Positions 44,601 to 56,600 of a stretch of DNA of 64,000 nucleotides are shown here, piece after piece. Position 1 is the stretch's first letter, and the number at the start of each line of letters is the position of its first letter. This DNA comes from Bolinopsis microptera (lineage: Eukaryota; Ctenophora; Tentaculata; Lobata; Bolinopsidae), in assembly GCF_026151205.1 (NCBI RefSeq), contig NC_087082.1, forward strand, positions 8,626,901 through 8,690,900, in the 5' to 3' direction. The notes under the pieces were generated by a model that ran no database searches, had not been told where the DNA came from, and saw nothing but the letters and a program-made list of their open reading frames with translations. Position numbers and translations under genes: made by a program.

Positions 44601-47600
44601 TGCAGTGGCCTAGACTACTGGGAACGTCTCACAAAACTCAATATCATATCCTTGCAGAGACGTCAAGAAAGGTACATCTTGATCAAATAAAAACCGAAAG
44701 TTCTGGAGCTGGATAATGACGGTCAGCTGCTAATTCTGGAACAATGTTAATAAATGAAATACAAAACTGACGAACTGATATCTTCAGTACAGTCAGTAAC
44801 CTGTGTTTAACTGTTAACTGTTTATAGCTGTGTTTAAAAGGTGGTTTCAACTGAAATTGTCTGAACTGTGAAACACTAATTAGATTGCATTGTTGTGTTC
44901 TAAGCTCAATCTAGCCATGAACCATACAGTGAACCAATACCATTTGCATTTAAATGAGACCTTTAGACTCGTCAGTTCAGGGGTGTTGTCAGTTCAGGAG
45001 TCAATGAGCAAAGACAATAGGACCAATCTAAGCTCGACAATTTCAAACGTCACGTGACATTACGTGACGTCATGTTAGGATCAAGAGTTGGAGGACGGTA
45101 TTTGGTTCGTCTCTTAGGACTCATTACTGATCTGTTTTGGAGACAGGGACTACCTAAATCATAGAGACGTTTTGGTTGTACAGCAAAATACATTTAAGTG
45201 AAGCCATCACGCTACAAAGCTGACAGAGAAGGAAATGGAAGAGAAAGTGGTAACTTGGTAGTGGAGACTTCTGGTTAACTTCCCAGCTTGATATCTAATT
45301 TGAATGTAAACAATTAACAAAAGCTATGATTAGATATTGTTTATCTGTGATTAGATATTGTTTATCTTCCCTCAATTCATATTAGAAAGATAACAATGCA
45401 ACTCTATTTAATCAATGCCACAATATAATAAAACGACGCCCTGTCGAACGTAAATAAATCCTTAAACGCAACAATAATGGTATGTTGAGACTTCTCGATA
45501 TATTCCTAATTAGGTCGCACTAACCATGAGAGAATAAGCAAATAAAATGTTTAATCCGAAGTCAAAAACGCTGTTGGTTCAAAATATGCTCTGAACCTAG
45601 AACCTGTGGTTGGTCCGGGTGGCACCACTGTTTTACATACCGGAGATTGGCTGGTATTAAAGTATGGTAACGATAGTACTGGCGTTATTAAAGCACAATT
45701 ACGATAGGACTGCAGAGTGCAGGTGTTCTAGGCCTCAGGACGTGTTCTAGGCCTCAGGACGTGTTCTAGGCCTCATACGATAGTACAGTATCAGTCTTAT
45801 ATTAAAATATTAAGTTCACAGTTTTAGTCGAATATTTGCCTACACGACTGATGTTAACACTAACGACCAGTCTGGTGATAGCAAGGTTTTAACCAGAATA
45901 TATTATAGCCAACATCTACCCAGGTGGTAGTTATTAGAAGGTGGGAAAGGGTAGTTCATGTTTTACTAAAATATTATGGTTGTTTCAGGCAGCTGAAGAT
46001 TGTTCAAGTTGTAGGAGCATTGGTACAGAATAGCACAACTATAGAACCGGAGACACAACTGGGTGAGTATTAACTTTTTCTTAATCAATAAACTTTCAAA
46101 ATATTATACAAATACATAATTTTATTTCAAAGAAAATTCGCCGAATGACCTTACATGCCTTGACAAGTGGCCGAGTGTAAAAAAAATAAGGGACACCGAA
46201 ACACTGTTTCACAATATACTGAGACTTAAGTGAAACTAGTTCTACTGTCGAAACAAATATCTGTCTATAATTGTAATAAGACGAAAGAACAAACACATTT
46301 CACATTTAAAGGGCAGGTAACGACACAAAGGTGGATATCACGTGACTGCTTTATAAAGGACCTATTCTCTATAGTGATCATATCTCCCCTGGCCCTTTGT
46401 ATTTGTCAGACAACTTATCTCTCCCCTTTCTATTTGTCCGACAACTTATCTTCGAGCCAACTCTACATTTGTCAGTTTAATGTTACTTTATATTAGAAGC
46501 ATTGATATTGAGTGCCCCATTTTGCTATTGACGGAGAAAGTTATTATGTTCGTTTAACAGAACAGACAGTGCGATTCAAGGAACTGCCTCTACAAAGATA
46601 TGACAACGTCTGAGGGATCTAATAATATAAGGGATCTTAGATACTTAGCTGGCTCTTCCTCGCTGATATTTTAACCTAACCAAAATAAAATAAATAAAAC
46701 AACTCTCTCCTGCGGTAAGCGGAAAGCCGTGAAAATAGAACAACACCATTACTTATTTTAACCCGGCCCGAAATAAAATAAATAGAACAATACCATTACC
46801 AACTTGTAACTACTCTCTTTAAAAACATAAGCCACTGTGAGTTTAGATGTTTTACACTAAGGTTTCTTTAAAGTGTGAGAAATGTCAATTTCAATTTTCA
46901 ATTTACAGCTTCTACACTGACCACAACAACACTATTATTGACTACTCTCCGTGGCAATCCCCGTATTCAGATTTCAGGTGAATGTGTTACAATACTGACG
47001 GACGTGTTACAGGTGAATGTGTTACAATGCTGACGGACGTGTTACAGGTGAATGTGTTACAATACTGACGGACGTGTTACAGGTGAATGTGTTACAATGC
47101 TGACGGACATGTTACAGGTGAATGTGTTACAATACTGACGGACATGTTACAGGTGAATGTGTTACAATGCTGACGGACGTGTTACAGGTGAATGTGTTAC
47201 AATACTGACGGACATGTTACAGGTGAATGTGTTACAATACTGACGGACGTGTTACAGGTGAATGTGTTACAATACTGACGGACGTGTTACAGGTGAATGT
47301 ATTACAATACTTAATGCTGACGGACATGTTACAGGTGAATGTGTTACAATACTGACGGACATGTTACAGGTGAATGTGTTCTTTTTATCTCAACACTTAT
47401 TTTACTTCGGACATTCCAACAGCCACATTGTTACACAAGTGTGTAACCAGCCAATTACAGGAAGCCAAAGGATTCAATTATACATTAGGCAAGTGACGGT
47501 TAAGGTAGTATGTACCATACTTTCTTCGCCCGAGACTTTGCTGCAATGGGAAGCTCCTCATTTAACCCTCACACCCGATTTCTCGAGTATTTGGCTGAGT

Positions 47601-50600
47601 GGACCGGGGGGCTGCATAGACCACTCAGGATCCTTAGCTGAGCGTCGACGACGCTCACCCCACGGCTAGTGACAGAGTCGGGAATCGAACCTGGTACCTC
47701 AAGTAATGCCAGGCAGATTAACCAACTGAGCCACTAAGCCGTAAGTGCGAGAAGTTTCAATTGAGATTTACAGCTTCTACACTGACCACAACAACACTAT
47801 TATTGACTACTCTCCGTGACTGCTTTATAAAGGACCTATTCTCTATAGTGATCATATCTCCCCTGGCCCTTTGTATTTGTCAGACAACTTATCTCTCCCC
47901 TTTCTATTTGTCCGACAACTTATCTTCGAGCCAACTCTACATTTGTCAGTTTAATGTTACTTTATATTAGAAGCATTGATATTGAGTGCCCCATTTTGCT
48001 ATTGACGGAGAAAGTTATTATGTTCGTTTAACAGAACAGACAGTGCTATTCAAGGAACTGCCTCTACAAAGATATGACAACGTCTGAGGGATCTAATAAT
48101 ATAAGGGATCTTAGATACTTAGCTGGCTCTTCCTCGCTGATATTTTAACCTAACCAAAATACAATACTTAATGCTGACGGACATGTTACAGGTGAATGTG
48201 TTACAATACTGACGGACATGTTACAGGTGAATGTGTTCTTTTTATCTCAACACTTATTTTACTTCGGACATTCCAACAGCCACATTGTTACACAAGTGTG
48301 TAACCAGCCAATTACAGGAAGCCAAAGGATTCAATTATACATTAGGCAAGTGACGGTTAAGGTAGTATGTACCATACTTTCTTCGCCCGAGACTTTGCTG
48401 CAATGGGAAGCTCCTCATTTAACCCTCACACCCGATTTCTCGAGTATTTGGCTGAGTGGACCGGGGGGCTGCATAGACCACTCAGGATCCTTAGCTGAGC
48501 GTCGACGACGCTCACCCCACGGCTAGTGACAGAGTCGGGAATCGAACCTGGTACCTCAAGCAATGCCAGGCAGATTAACCAACTGAGCCACTAAGCCGTA
48601 AGTGCGAGAAGTTTCAATTGAGATTTACAGCTTCTACACTGACCACAACAACACTATTATTGACTACTCTCCGTGGCAATCCCCGTATTCAGATTTCAGG
48701 TGAATGTGTTACAATACTGACGGACGTGTTACAGGTGAATGTGTTACAATGCTGACGGACGTGTTACAGGTGAATGTGTTACAATACTGACGGACGTGTT
48801 ACAGGTGAATGTGTTACAATACTGACGGACGTGTTACAGGTGAATGTGTTACAATACTGACGGACGTGTTACAGGTGAATGTGTTACAATGCTGACGGAC
48901 GTGTTACAGGTGAATGTGTTACAATACTGACGGACGTGTTACAGGTGAATGTATTACAATACTTAATGCTGACGGACGTGTTACAGGTGAATGTATTACA
49001 ATACTTAATGCTGACGGACATGTTACAGGTGAATGTGTTACAATACTGACGGACATGTTACAGGTGAATGTGTTCTTTTTATCTCAACACTTATTTTACT
49101 TCGGACATTCCAACAGCCACATTGTTACACAAGTGTGTAACCAGCCAATTACAGGAAGCCAAAGGATTCAATTATACATTAGGCAAGTGACGGTTAAGGT
49201 AGTATGTACCATACTTTCTTCGCCCGAGACTTTGCTGCAATGGGAAGCTCCTCATTTAACCCTCACACCCGATTTCTCGAGTATTTGGCTGAGTGGACCG
49301 GGGGGCTGCATAGACCACTCAGGATCCTTAGCTGAGCGTCGACGACGCTCACCCCACGGCTAGTGACAGAGTCGGGAATCGAACCTGGTACCTCAAGCAA
49401 TGCCAGGCAGATTAACCAACTGAGCCACTAAGCCGTAAGTGCGAGAAGTTTCAATTGAGATTTACAGCTTCTACACTGACCACAACAACACTATTATTGA
49501 CTACTCTCCGTGGCAATCCCCGTATTCAGATTTCAGGTGAATGTGTTACAATACTGACGGACGTGTTACAGGTGAATGTGTTACAATACTGACGGACATG
49601 TTACAGGTGAATGTGTTACAATACTGTCGGACGTGTTACAGGTGAATGTGTTACAATACTGACGGACGTGTTACAGGTGAATGTGTTACAATACTGACGG
49701 ACATGTTACAGGTGAATGTGTTACAATACTGACGGACATGTTACAGGTGAATGTGTTACAATACTGACGGACGTGTTACAGGTGAATGTGTTACAATACT
49801 GACGGACGTGTTACAGGTGAATGTGTTACAATACTGACGGACATGTTACAGGTGAATGTGTTACAATACTGACGGACATGTTACAGGTGAATGTGTTACA
49901 ATACTGACGGACGTGTTACAGGTGAATGTGTTACAATACTGACGGACATGTTACAGGTGAATGTGTTACAATACTGACGGACGTGTTACAGGTGAATGTG
50001 TTACAATACTGACGGACGTCCTAAGAGACAGTTCCAGATCCCCTTCAGTGAGACTCTATACTCTAGCTTCTTTAGGGGAACTTATCTTCTACATCGCCAG
50101 TCAGGTAAGTACATTACAATGTGATATGAAACAGTTTTACTTCCAATTGTGTGGTGATAACCCGAAATTCTGATACTGAATACTGAATACTGAATACTGA
50201 ATACTGAATACTGAATACTGAAGAGAAACTACACCCTCCTTACACCCCCATGTTCAGGTGTTCGCACAATACTTTAAATACTTAATAATTTCCCCTCCAC
50301 TACCAGGAAGAAACAGACGGAGTTAACAGTAACTGGAGTATCCCAGCCAGCACCTTCGTGTGTATAACACGGTGTCTACGCGAAGGGGAGGAGTTTCACA
50401 CTCAACTATGCGCTGCTAAAATAGTGGAGAACGTTTGTAGTGTCAACAGTCAGTATAATAAACAGTTATCTCAAGGTTAGTACTAGTGAATGGTTATTAT
50501 AATGTTTCGAGGATCCCGGCCCTTTGGTTCAGTTATATTTCGTTAATAATTCAGTTTATAATGGCCATTAAAATTAATAAATCAGGTATAATGGCTGCTT

Positions 50601-53600
50601 TCTTAATATGATAGCTATATAATTGATTATTCAGCTGATGATAGTTCATTAGTTAATGATTCAGCTAGAGTAACTATTTAAATAATTCAGTTTATTAAAA
50701 CTATTTGATTAATAATTAAATGAATAATGACAATTGAATTAATAATCCACGTACAATAGCCGCTTACTTGATCATTCAGTTAGTTATGACTATTTAGTTA
50801 ATAATTTAGTAAATAATAGCTATTTTGTTAATCATTCAGTTATAATAGCTACAAAGTTCATAGTTTACCTCACCACCAGTATCCACGTTACATAATTCAA
50901 ATAGTTGCTTTACCAATCAGATGCGATAGCGCTGTCACTGTGGAAGCTTCAGATGAAGCAAGCAGCTACAGACTCAGCCTACATAACCTATGTACGAGCT
51001 CTGACCAACATGACCGCATACCAACCTACCCTACTGACCCACGTCATATCAAAGATAGGACTTGTCAACGTTCTCGACAACCTCAACAAGTCTCAGCCTT
51101 ACATACAGGTTTTTCTCAATTGAGAAGATCTATATTTTCTATAATTTGCATAATAACTGTCAGTAAAACACCTAATTTTTGTTACAAAATTAGTCAAAAC
51201 ATTAAATCAATTTTCAGATATAATACATACAAAAACATCCGTATAAAAACCTATATAATATTCCTAAATAAAGTAATAAGCCCGTTGCTTAGTTCTGGCG
51301 GAATCAGAAGAAGGTTTGCAGGACAGCTTCCTCTTCAAACTCAGAGTAAAGAACTTCAGCAAGGACACAGCCTTCTTCTCAGCTCTATTCCTCTGAACCC
51401 CAATAGAACGTCTCCCTCTGCTGGGTTTACTAAACTCCTTTCTGCTGACAGTATCTCTCTCCAGACTACCCGCACTGCTCTGTATTCTGATCAGGAAGGG
51501 ACGGAAAGAGGGCGTCTTCTCAAGAGGAGCACTCTTCCTCCTCTTCTTGGAGTCCAGGGAGAGGTTGTGTAGTTTTAGTTGGGGAGGTCTAGCAGGGAGA
51601 GTAGGCATTGACACGTGGTGAGTCTTCTTGGGAGTAGACATTGAGGTGGGGTTAAAGGAGTTAGGATTGAAGGGGTTGATGTTGGTGGGTTCTCTGATGT
51701 AGAACGAGAACACGCTCTGTAAGATATCATGAGGAGAGGAAGGGTCTGAAATCGGATAGTCTGAAGGGAACATTCCGGATAGTTGACTGTTGTGCAGGTT
51801 AGTTTGTGTGAGGTAGAGAGTGAGGGGTAGTTGCTGGAGCTAAGGTAGTTGTAGTAAGAAGATGTGATAGTATCAAGCAGGTGTTGGTGAAGAGTAGCTA
51901 GCAATTATTAGATTAACAGTATGATATGAAACCTGCCTTATATACCACCCCATTTGATGAGATCACGTGATGAAACGAGGACTTATCAGATTTCAGGACG
52001 GGTCAGATGATCAGCAGTCCTTAGCTCTGTGCAGGTTAATGAGAGTTGGTGACTGGTCGGATGTGTCACGTGATATCAGCTAGTTATAGCACGTGATCTG
52101 ATACAACCATGTGATATATAGCGAATACTAACTTACACATTTATTAAAAATTGTTTATCCATTAAATTTGACCGGTATTAGAAAATGAAAATCTTGGTGA
52201 TTTTCATGGCGAAATGGTTCCAGAATCCTAAGGGATATGCACCCCACCCGGACCGGGTGGCGCTCGGCCTGTTACTCCGCAACATCTGCATGCTTATAAA
52301 AAGTATAAAGACTGGTGTCCCCAGGTTGTATGGAATATGATAAAATACGCCATCACTGACCGGTAAATTGAGCGGCCATCCACAAAAGAAAAGCGGCCGC
52401 ATTTCTTTGTATTCCTACACATGCGTGGTGAAATTGTAAATTCTGGATAATATATCCAACTATATGAAAGTTGTTACTTGGCCCTGAACATCGTTCCCTT
52501 TACATTTGAAACCATGTTATTGTTGAATGTTGATAGGTTGCGTAGATATTAATTATGGAAATGTTATGCTCCGGTTATTTTCATCTTTTATGGGTTTGTT
52601 AGTGTCCCTAGGCCGCTATACACTCCGATATCTCAAGCTCAAACTTCTTTTTAGAAAAAAATTTGAATAGTTTATTAATACAATGACTATTCATTTTGTA
52701 GAAAAAAGAAAATGAAATACAAATCATGAGAATCACATATATAGTTGCATGAAAAGCACTAATATGTACAAATCATGAGAATTACATGTATGTAATTTAT
52801 AAACACACGCTTAATATAACAATTATGTAACTGGTAGTTATGTAGGGCTCTTATGTATTTATTTGGTATGCCATAAGGATCGGAATCTGACAAGAAAAAT
52901 TGTGATCACAGATCATGGAGACGAATTTATTTGGAAATTGGAAACAAATTATGACAGTCAACCGATAAAGGAAATATATACTAATATTCAGACAGTTAAT
53001 TTAAGGATATAATAGCAAATATATTATCTCCTTTAAGTTGCCACAAAATAGACATGAATTCGAATCTCAATCGAACGAATATCATTATTGCCGATAATCT
53101 TAACAATCACTTTTTTTTCTTTTAAAAATTCTAAAAATTTTAAAAATCATTCATCTTAATCAAATTTGCCCCCTAGGCATTTTATAGTTCATCGATCCTT
53201 TTTACCGATCACCTAAAATAGAAATGAATTCGAATATCAATGGAACGAATATCATTTTGGTCAATCTTCTTAACAATCACATTTTTGTTTATTTTTTCCC
53301 TTTTTTTATTTAAAAAAAATGTAAAAACAATCATCTTAATCAAATTTGCTCCAGTACAGGCTTTTCATTGTTCATCGATCATTTTAACTAATCAATAATC
53401 ATCTTAAATCGATACTTTTTTTACTTTTTGTAAATGTTTAAAACCAATCATCTTAATCAATTTTGCCCCACGCAGCACGTAGAGCGGCCCGTGACGTGAG
53501 ACAAAATCGATAATTTTAATCACTCATTTTAATCATTGAAAATCTAAATATTCGCCCAAATCAGAGTTATATTTATAAAACGAAAATAATCACTTAATGT

Positions 53601-56600
53601 GGGAAGAGGATGGAGATCAAATGTATAAAGTAGTTCTGATCAGATTTCTGTATAATGTATATTCCCTTGTCTTCTTTGAGCCAGATACAAAATTTTGCCG
53701 AGTATGTACTATGTAGGGAGTTCTGATCCGATCTCTGTATATCCTCGTCTTCTTTGAGCCAGATGACGAACTTTTTCATAGATGGTGAGTGGTAGAAGGA
53801 GAACTTTTGCTATGTAGTTTCTGTACCTTGCTCTCATTTCCGGTTTACGTAGGATCAGGATGGTTGGGAACAGTGCTGCGTTCATCAGAGGAAGTGTGAA
53901 TTGTAACATTACCAGAATGGGTATTGGCAATACAGGAGCAATATACAGTATCAAGGGGTATGTCACAATATAGTACAAAGAGACGCTACACAAGTACAGT
54001 AACGAGATTAGAAACACTGTTAAGTTAACTTGGTTTGCAGTGTTCAGCTGTGGGTTTTCGTGACTTCCAAATGTTTTCTTTATATAGATCATCTAAAGAA
54101 CCATGCATACAAGCACGATCAAGCAAGGCAGACCAAACTGAACTAAAGGCACAGCTATGCCCATGATATCAAACACATGAGGTTTGCTGCGCCATGAGAC
54201 AATGCAAAGTAACGCATCATCAACCTTAGTACAAGAGATGTTGTGCCTCTCCAATTGTTTCTATTACAGTGATAACGTTCCATGGACCCACAGTCCATAC
54301 CAACACCACATTTTGGGCTATGATTAATACTAGTTATGACATCATTCCACTCCCAAACATCAATAATGCACACGACCAGGAGAATGGACGGGTAAATGAA
54401 GAGGACTATTTTCAAAAGTCGGTTATTCTGCGTGTAAAATGGACGCATTATGTTAATAGTCTTCACAACCGTTAGCACAAGAACACAAAACGTCGAAGTA
54501 ACGTAGCAGAGTACACCAAACTTTTGGCAGACCAGAAATGTCCAAGGATGCATCATCATAGAAGGGTCCTTCAAGCACAGTAGTGATATTGAGCCTCGTC
54601 CTATCTCAAAACACGCACTTCCAATGTCCACAGCACCAATCAGAATGAAGAATCGGCAAGAAATCCCTCTCCAGTCCTTTTGGTAATCATATATGATCAC
54701 AGAGTTCTGGATCATGATATAAAGAGCAATCGTGATGTTGATTGGGGATATATACTGATAGCCAAAGTAATGACCGTCAAAAACTATGGAGGTACTGGGC
54801 TAGGCGAGTTAGCAGTAGTCATATTATTAGTCCAGATCATTGTTCTGCAGCGTAACTTTACGAGGATTTGGAGGAAACGAACTAACTATACGATCCCGAA
54901 ATGAACTGCGGAAAAATACTAGGAAACTTGCTCTTTTGTATCAAATTATCTCTGACGAAGATAATGCACTGTGAGAATCTTACTTATAGTAGCTACAGTG
55001 ACTTTTGGATTGTTGCGACTTTATTTCCTATTTTTAAACTTTACCAATATTTGTATCCTAAAAACTTGATGTTCTTATTAGGAACTAATGCACCATGGGA
55101 ATTTCACTTATAGTAGAGTAGTAGCTACAATGAGTTCTGGATTCTCGTGATTTTATTTCCTATTAGTATTATTTATTTTTATTATTTCTAATACAATGGC
55201 TTTAAGAAAAAATGGGTTAAATAGGTCCTCGCTGTTTTACAAAGATCCAATGTTAGCATCTAACGTGAGCGTGAAAGATAATCTAAGCGTTATACTTTTA
55301 CATCTTTTAATTTATTTTAGATATTTGTCCGTCATGCAGGACTGATTAACTCTTTGTGATGTTATTTTACCGTCAAGGAGTTAGAATACAGTTTTATATA
55401 TTATGGGTTGAACAAGTAGTTTATGCAAGGCATATTGTGATTTAACTCTGGACTAAGATGATTTGATTCAGGGTATTAAATTCAGATCCTTATTCTAAAG
55501 TCATCCTTATTCTAAAGTCATCCTTATTCTAAAGTCATCCTTATTCTAAAGTCATCCTTATTCTAAAGTCATCCTTATTCTAAAGTCATCCTTATTCTAA
55601 AGTCATCCTTATTCTAAAGTCATCCTTATTCTAAAGTCATCCTTATTCTAAAGTCATCCTTATTCTAAAGTCATCCTTATCCTAAAGTCATCCTTATTCT
55701 AAAGTCATCCTTATTCTAAAGTCATCCTTATTCTAAAGTCATCCTTATTCTAAAGTCATCCTTATTCTAAAGTCATCCTTATTCTAAAGTCATCCTTATT
55801 CTAAAGTCATCCTTATTCTAAAGTCATCCTTATCCTAAAGTCATCCTTATTCTAAAGTCATCCTTATTCTAAAGTCATCCTTATTCTAAAGTCATTCTTA
55901 TTCTAAAGTCATCCGGATCCTTATTAGGTATCAGACAATTTTGTGACGAAATATTTCAAAAAATCCATTAAATCAATTCACATTATAATATAACAATATG
56001 TACAAAAACATCAAAAAATGAGTCCCAATTAGTTCATTAAATAAAGTAATAAGCTCGTTGCTTGGTTATAGCGGAAGGTTTGCAGGACAGTTTCCTCTTC
56101 AAACTCAGAGTAAAGAACTTCAACAAGGACACAGCCTTCTTCTCAGCTCTAGTCCTCTGAACCCCAATAGAACGTCTCCCTCTGCTGGGTTTACTAAACT
56201 CCTTTCTGCTGACAGTATCTCTCTCCAGACTACCCGCACTGCTCTGTATTCTGATCAGGAAGGGACGGAAAGAGGGCGTCTTCTCAAGAGGAGCACTCTT
56301 CCTCCTCTTCTTGGAGTCCAGGGAGAGGTTGTGTAGTTTTAGTTGGGGAGGTCTAGCAGGGAGAGTAGGCATTGACACGTGGTGAGTCTTCTTGGGAGTA
56401 GACATTGAGGTGGGGTTAAAGGAGTTAGGATTGAAGGGGTTGATGTTGGTGGGTTCTCTGATGTAGAACGAGAACACGCTCTGTAAGATATCATGAGGAG
56501 AGGAAGGGTCTGAAATCGGAGAGTCTGAAGGGAACATTCCGGATAGTTGACTGTTGTGCAGGTTAGTTTGTGTGAGGTAGAGAGTGAGGGGTAGTTGCTG

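Larger units (their letters stand above)
46909..49536 (+). repeat. Tandem copies of a 69-nt ULK4 exon
   Basis: The exon ASTLTTTTLLLTTLRGNPRI occurs complete at 46909-46977, 48631-48699 and 49468-49536, and truncated at 47774-47820. Each complete copy has TTTACAG before it and TTTCAG|GTGAATG at its end. At 69 nt and phase 1/1, one to three copies could be included without breaking the frame. Confidence 0.88.
46978..50026. repeat. 35-bp minisatellite with AG|GT at every unit junction
   Basis: Units GTGAATGTGTTACAATACTG followed by ACGGACGTGTTACAG occur in blocks at 46978-47375, 48164-48237, 48700-49073 and 49537-50026. Variants carry ACATG for ACGTG. The last unit is the start of ULK4 exon 13 (49992). 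Readthrough meets a stop within two units, so the array must be spliced out. Confidence 0.95.
51250..52190. repeat. Segmental duplicate A (partner 56020-56960)
   Basis: About 0.93 kb covering the small basic-protein gene and its promoter is repeated nearly identically at 56020-56960 in the same orientation. Similarity fades just after the ACTTACACATTTA stretch. Confidence 0.93.

Noticed and set aside
47670-47741. A functional tRNA gene
   Set aside because: Boxes A and B are perfect, but the sequence continues into a SINE body and the three copies lie in duplicated segments. I did not find a proper acceptor stem.
47262-49363. Three similar plus-strand ORFs (102-149 aa)
   Set aside because: They read through the array and the antisense SINE; they exist because the segment is duplicated.
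51575-51904. Minus-strand ORF of 109 aa overlapping the small-gene start
   Set aside because: It has no ATG at its start and overlaps the better-supported MFPSD frame and its 5' leader.
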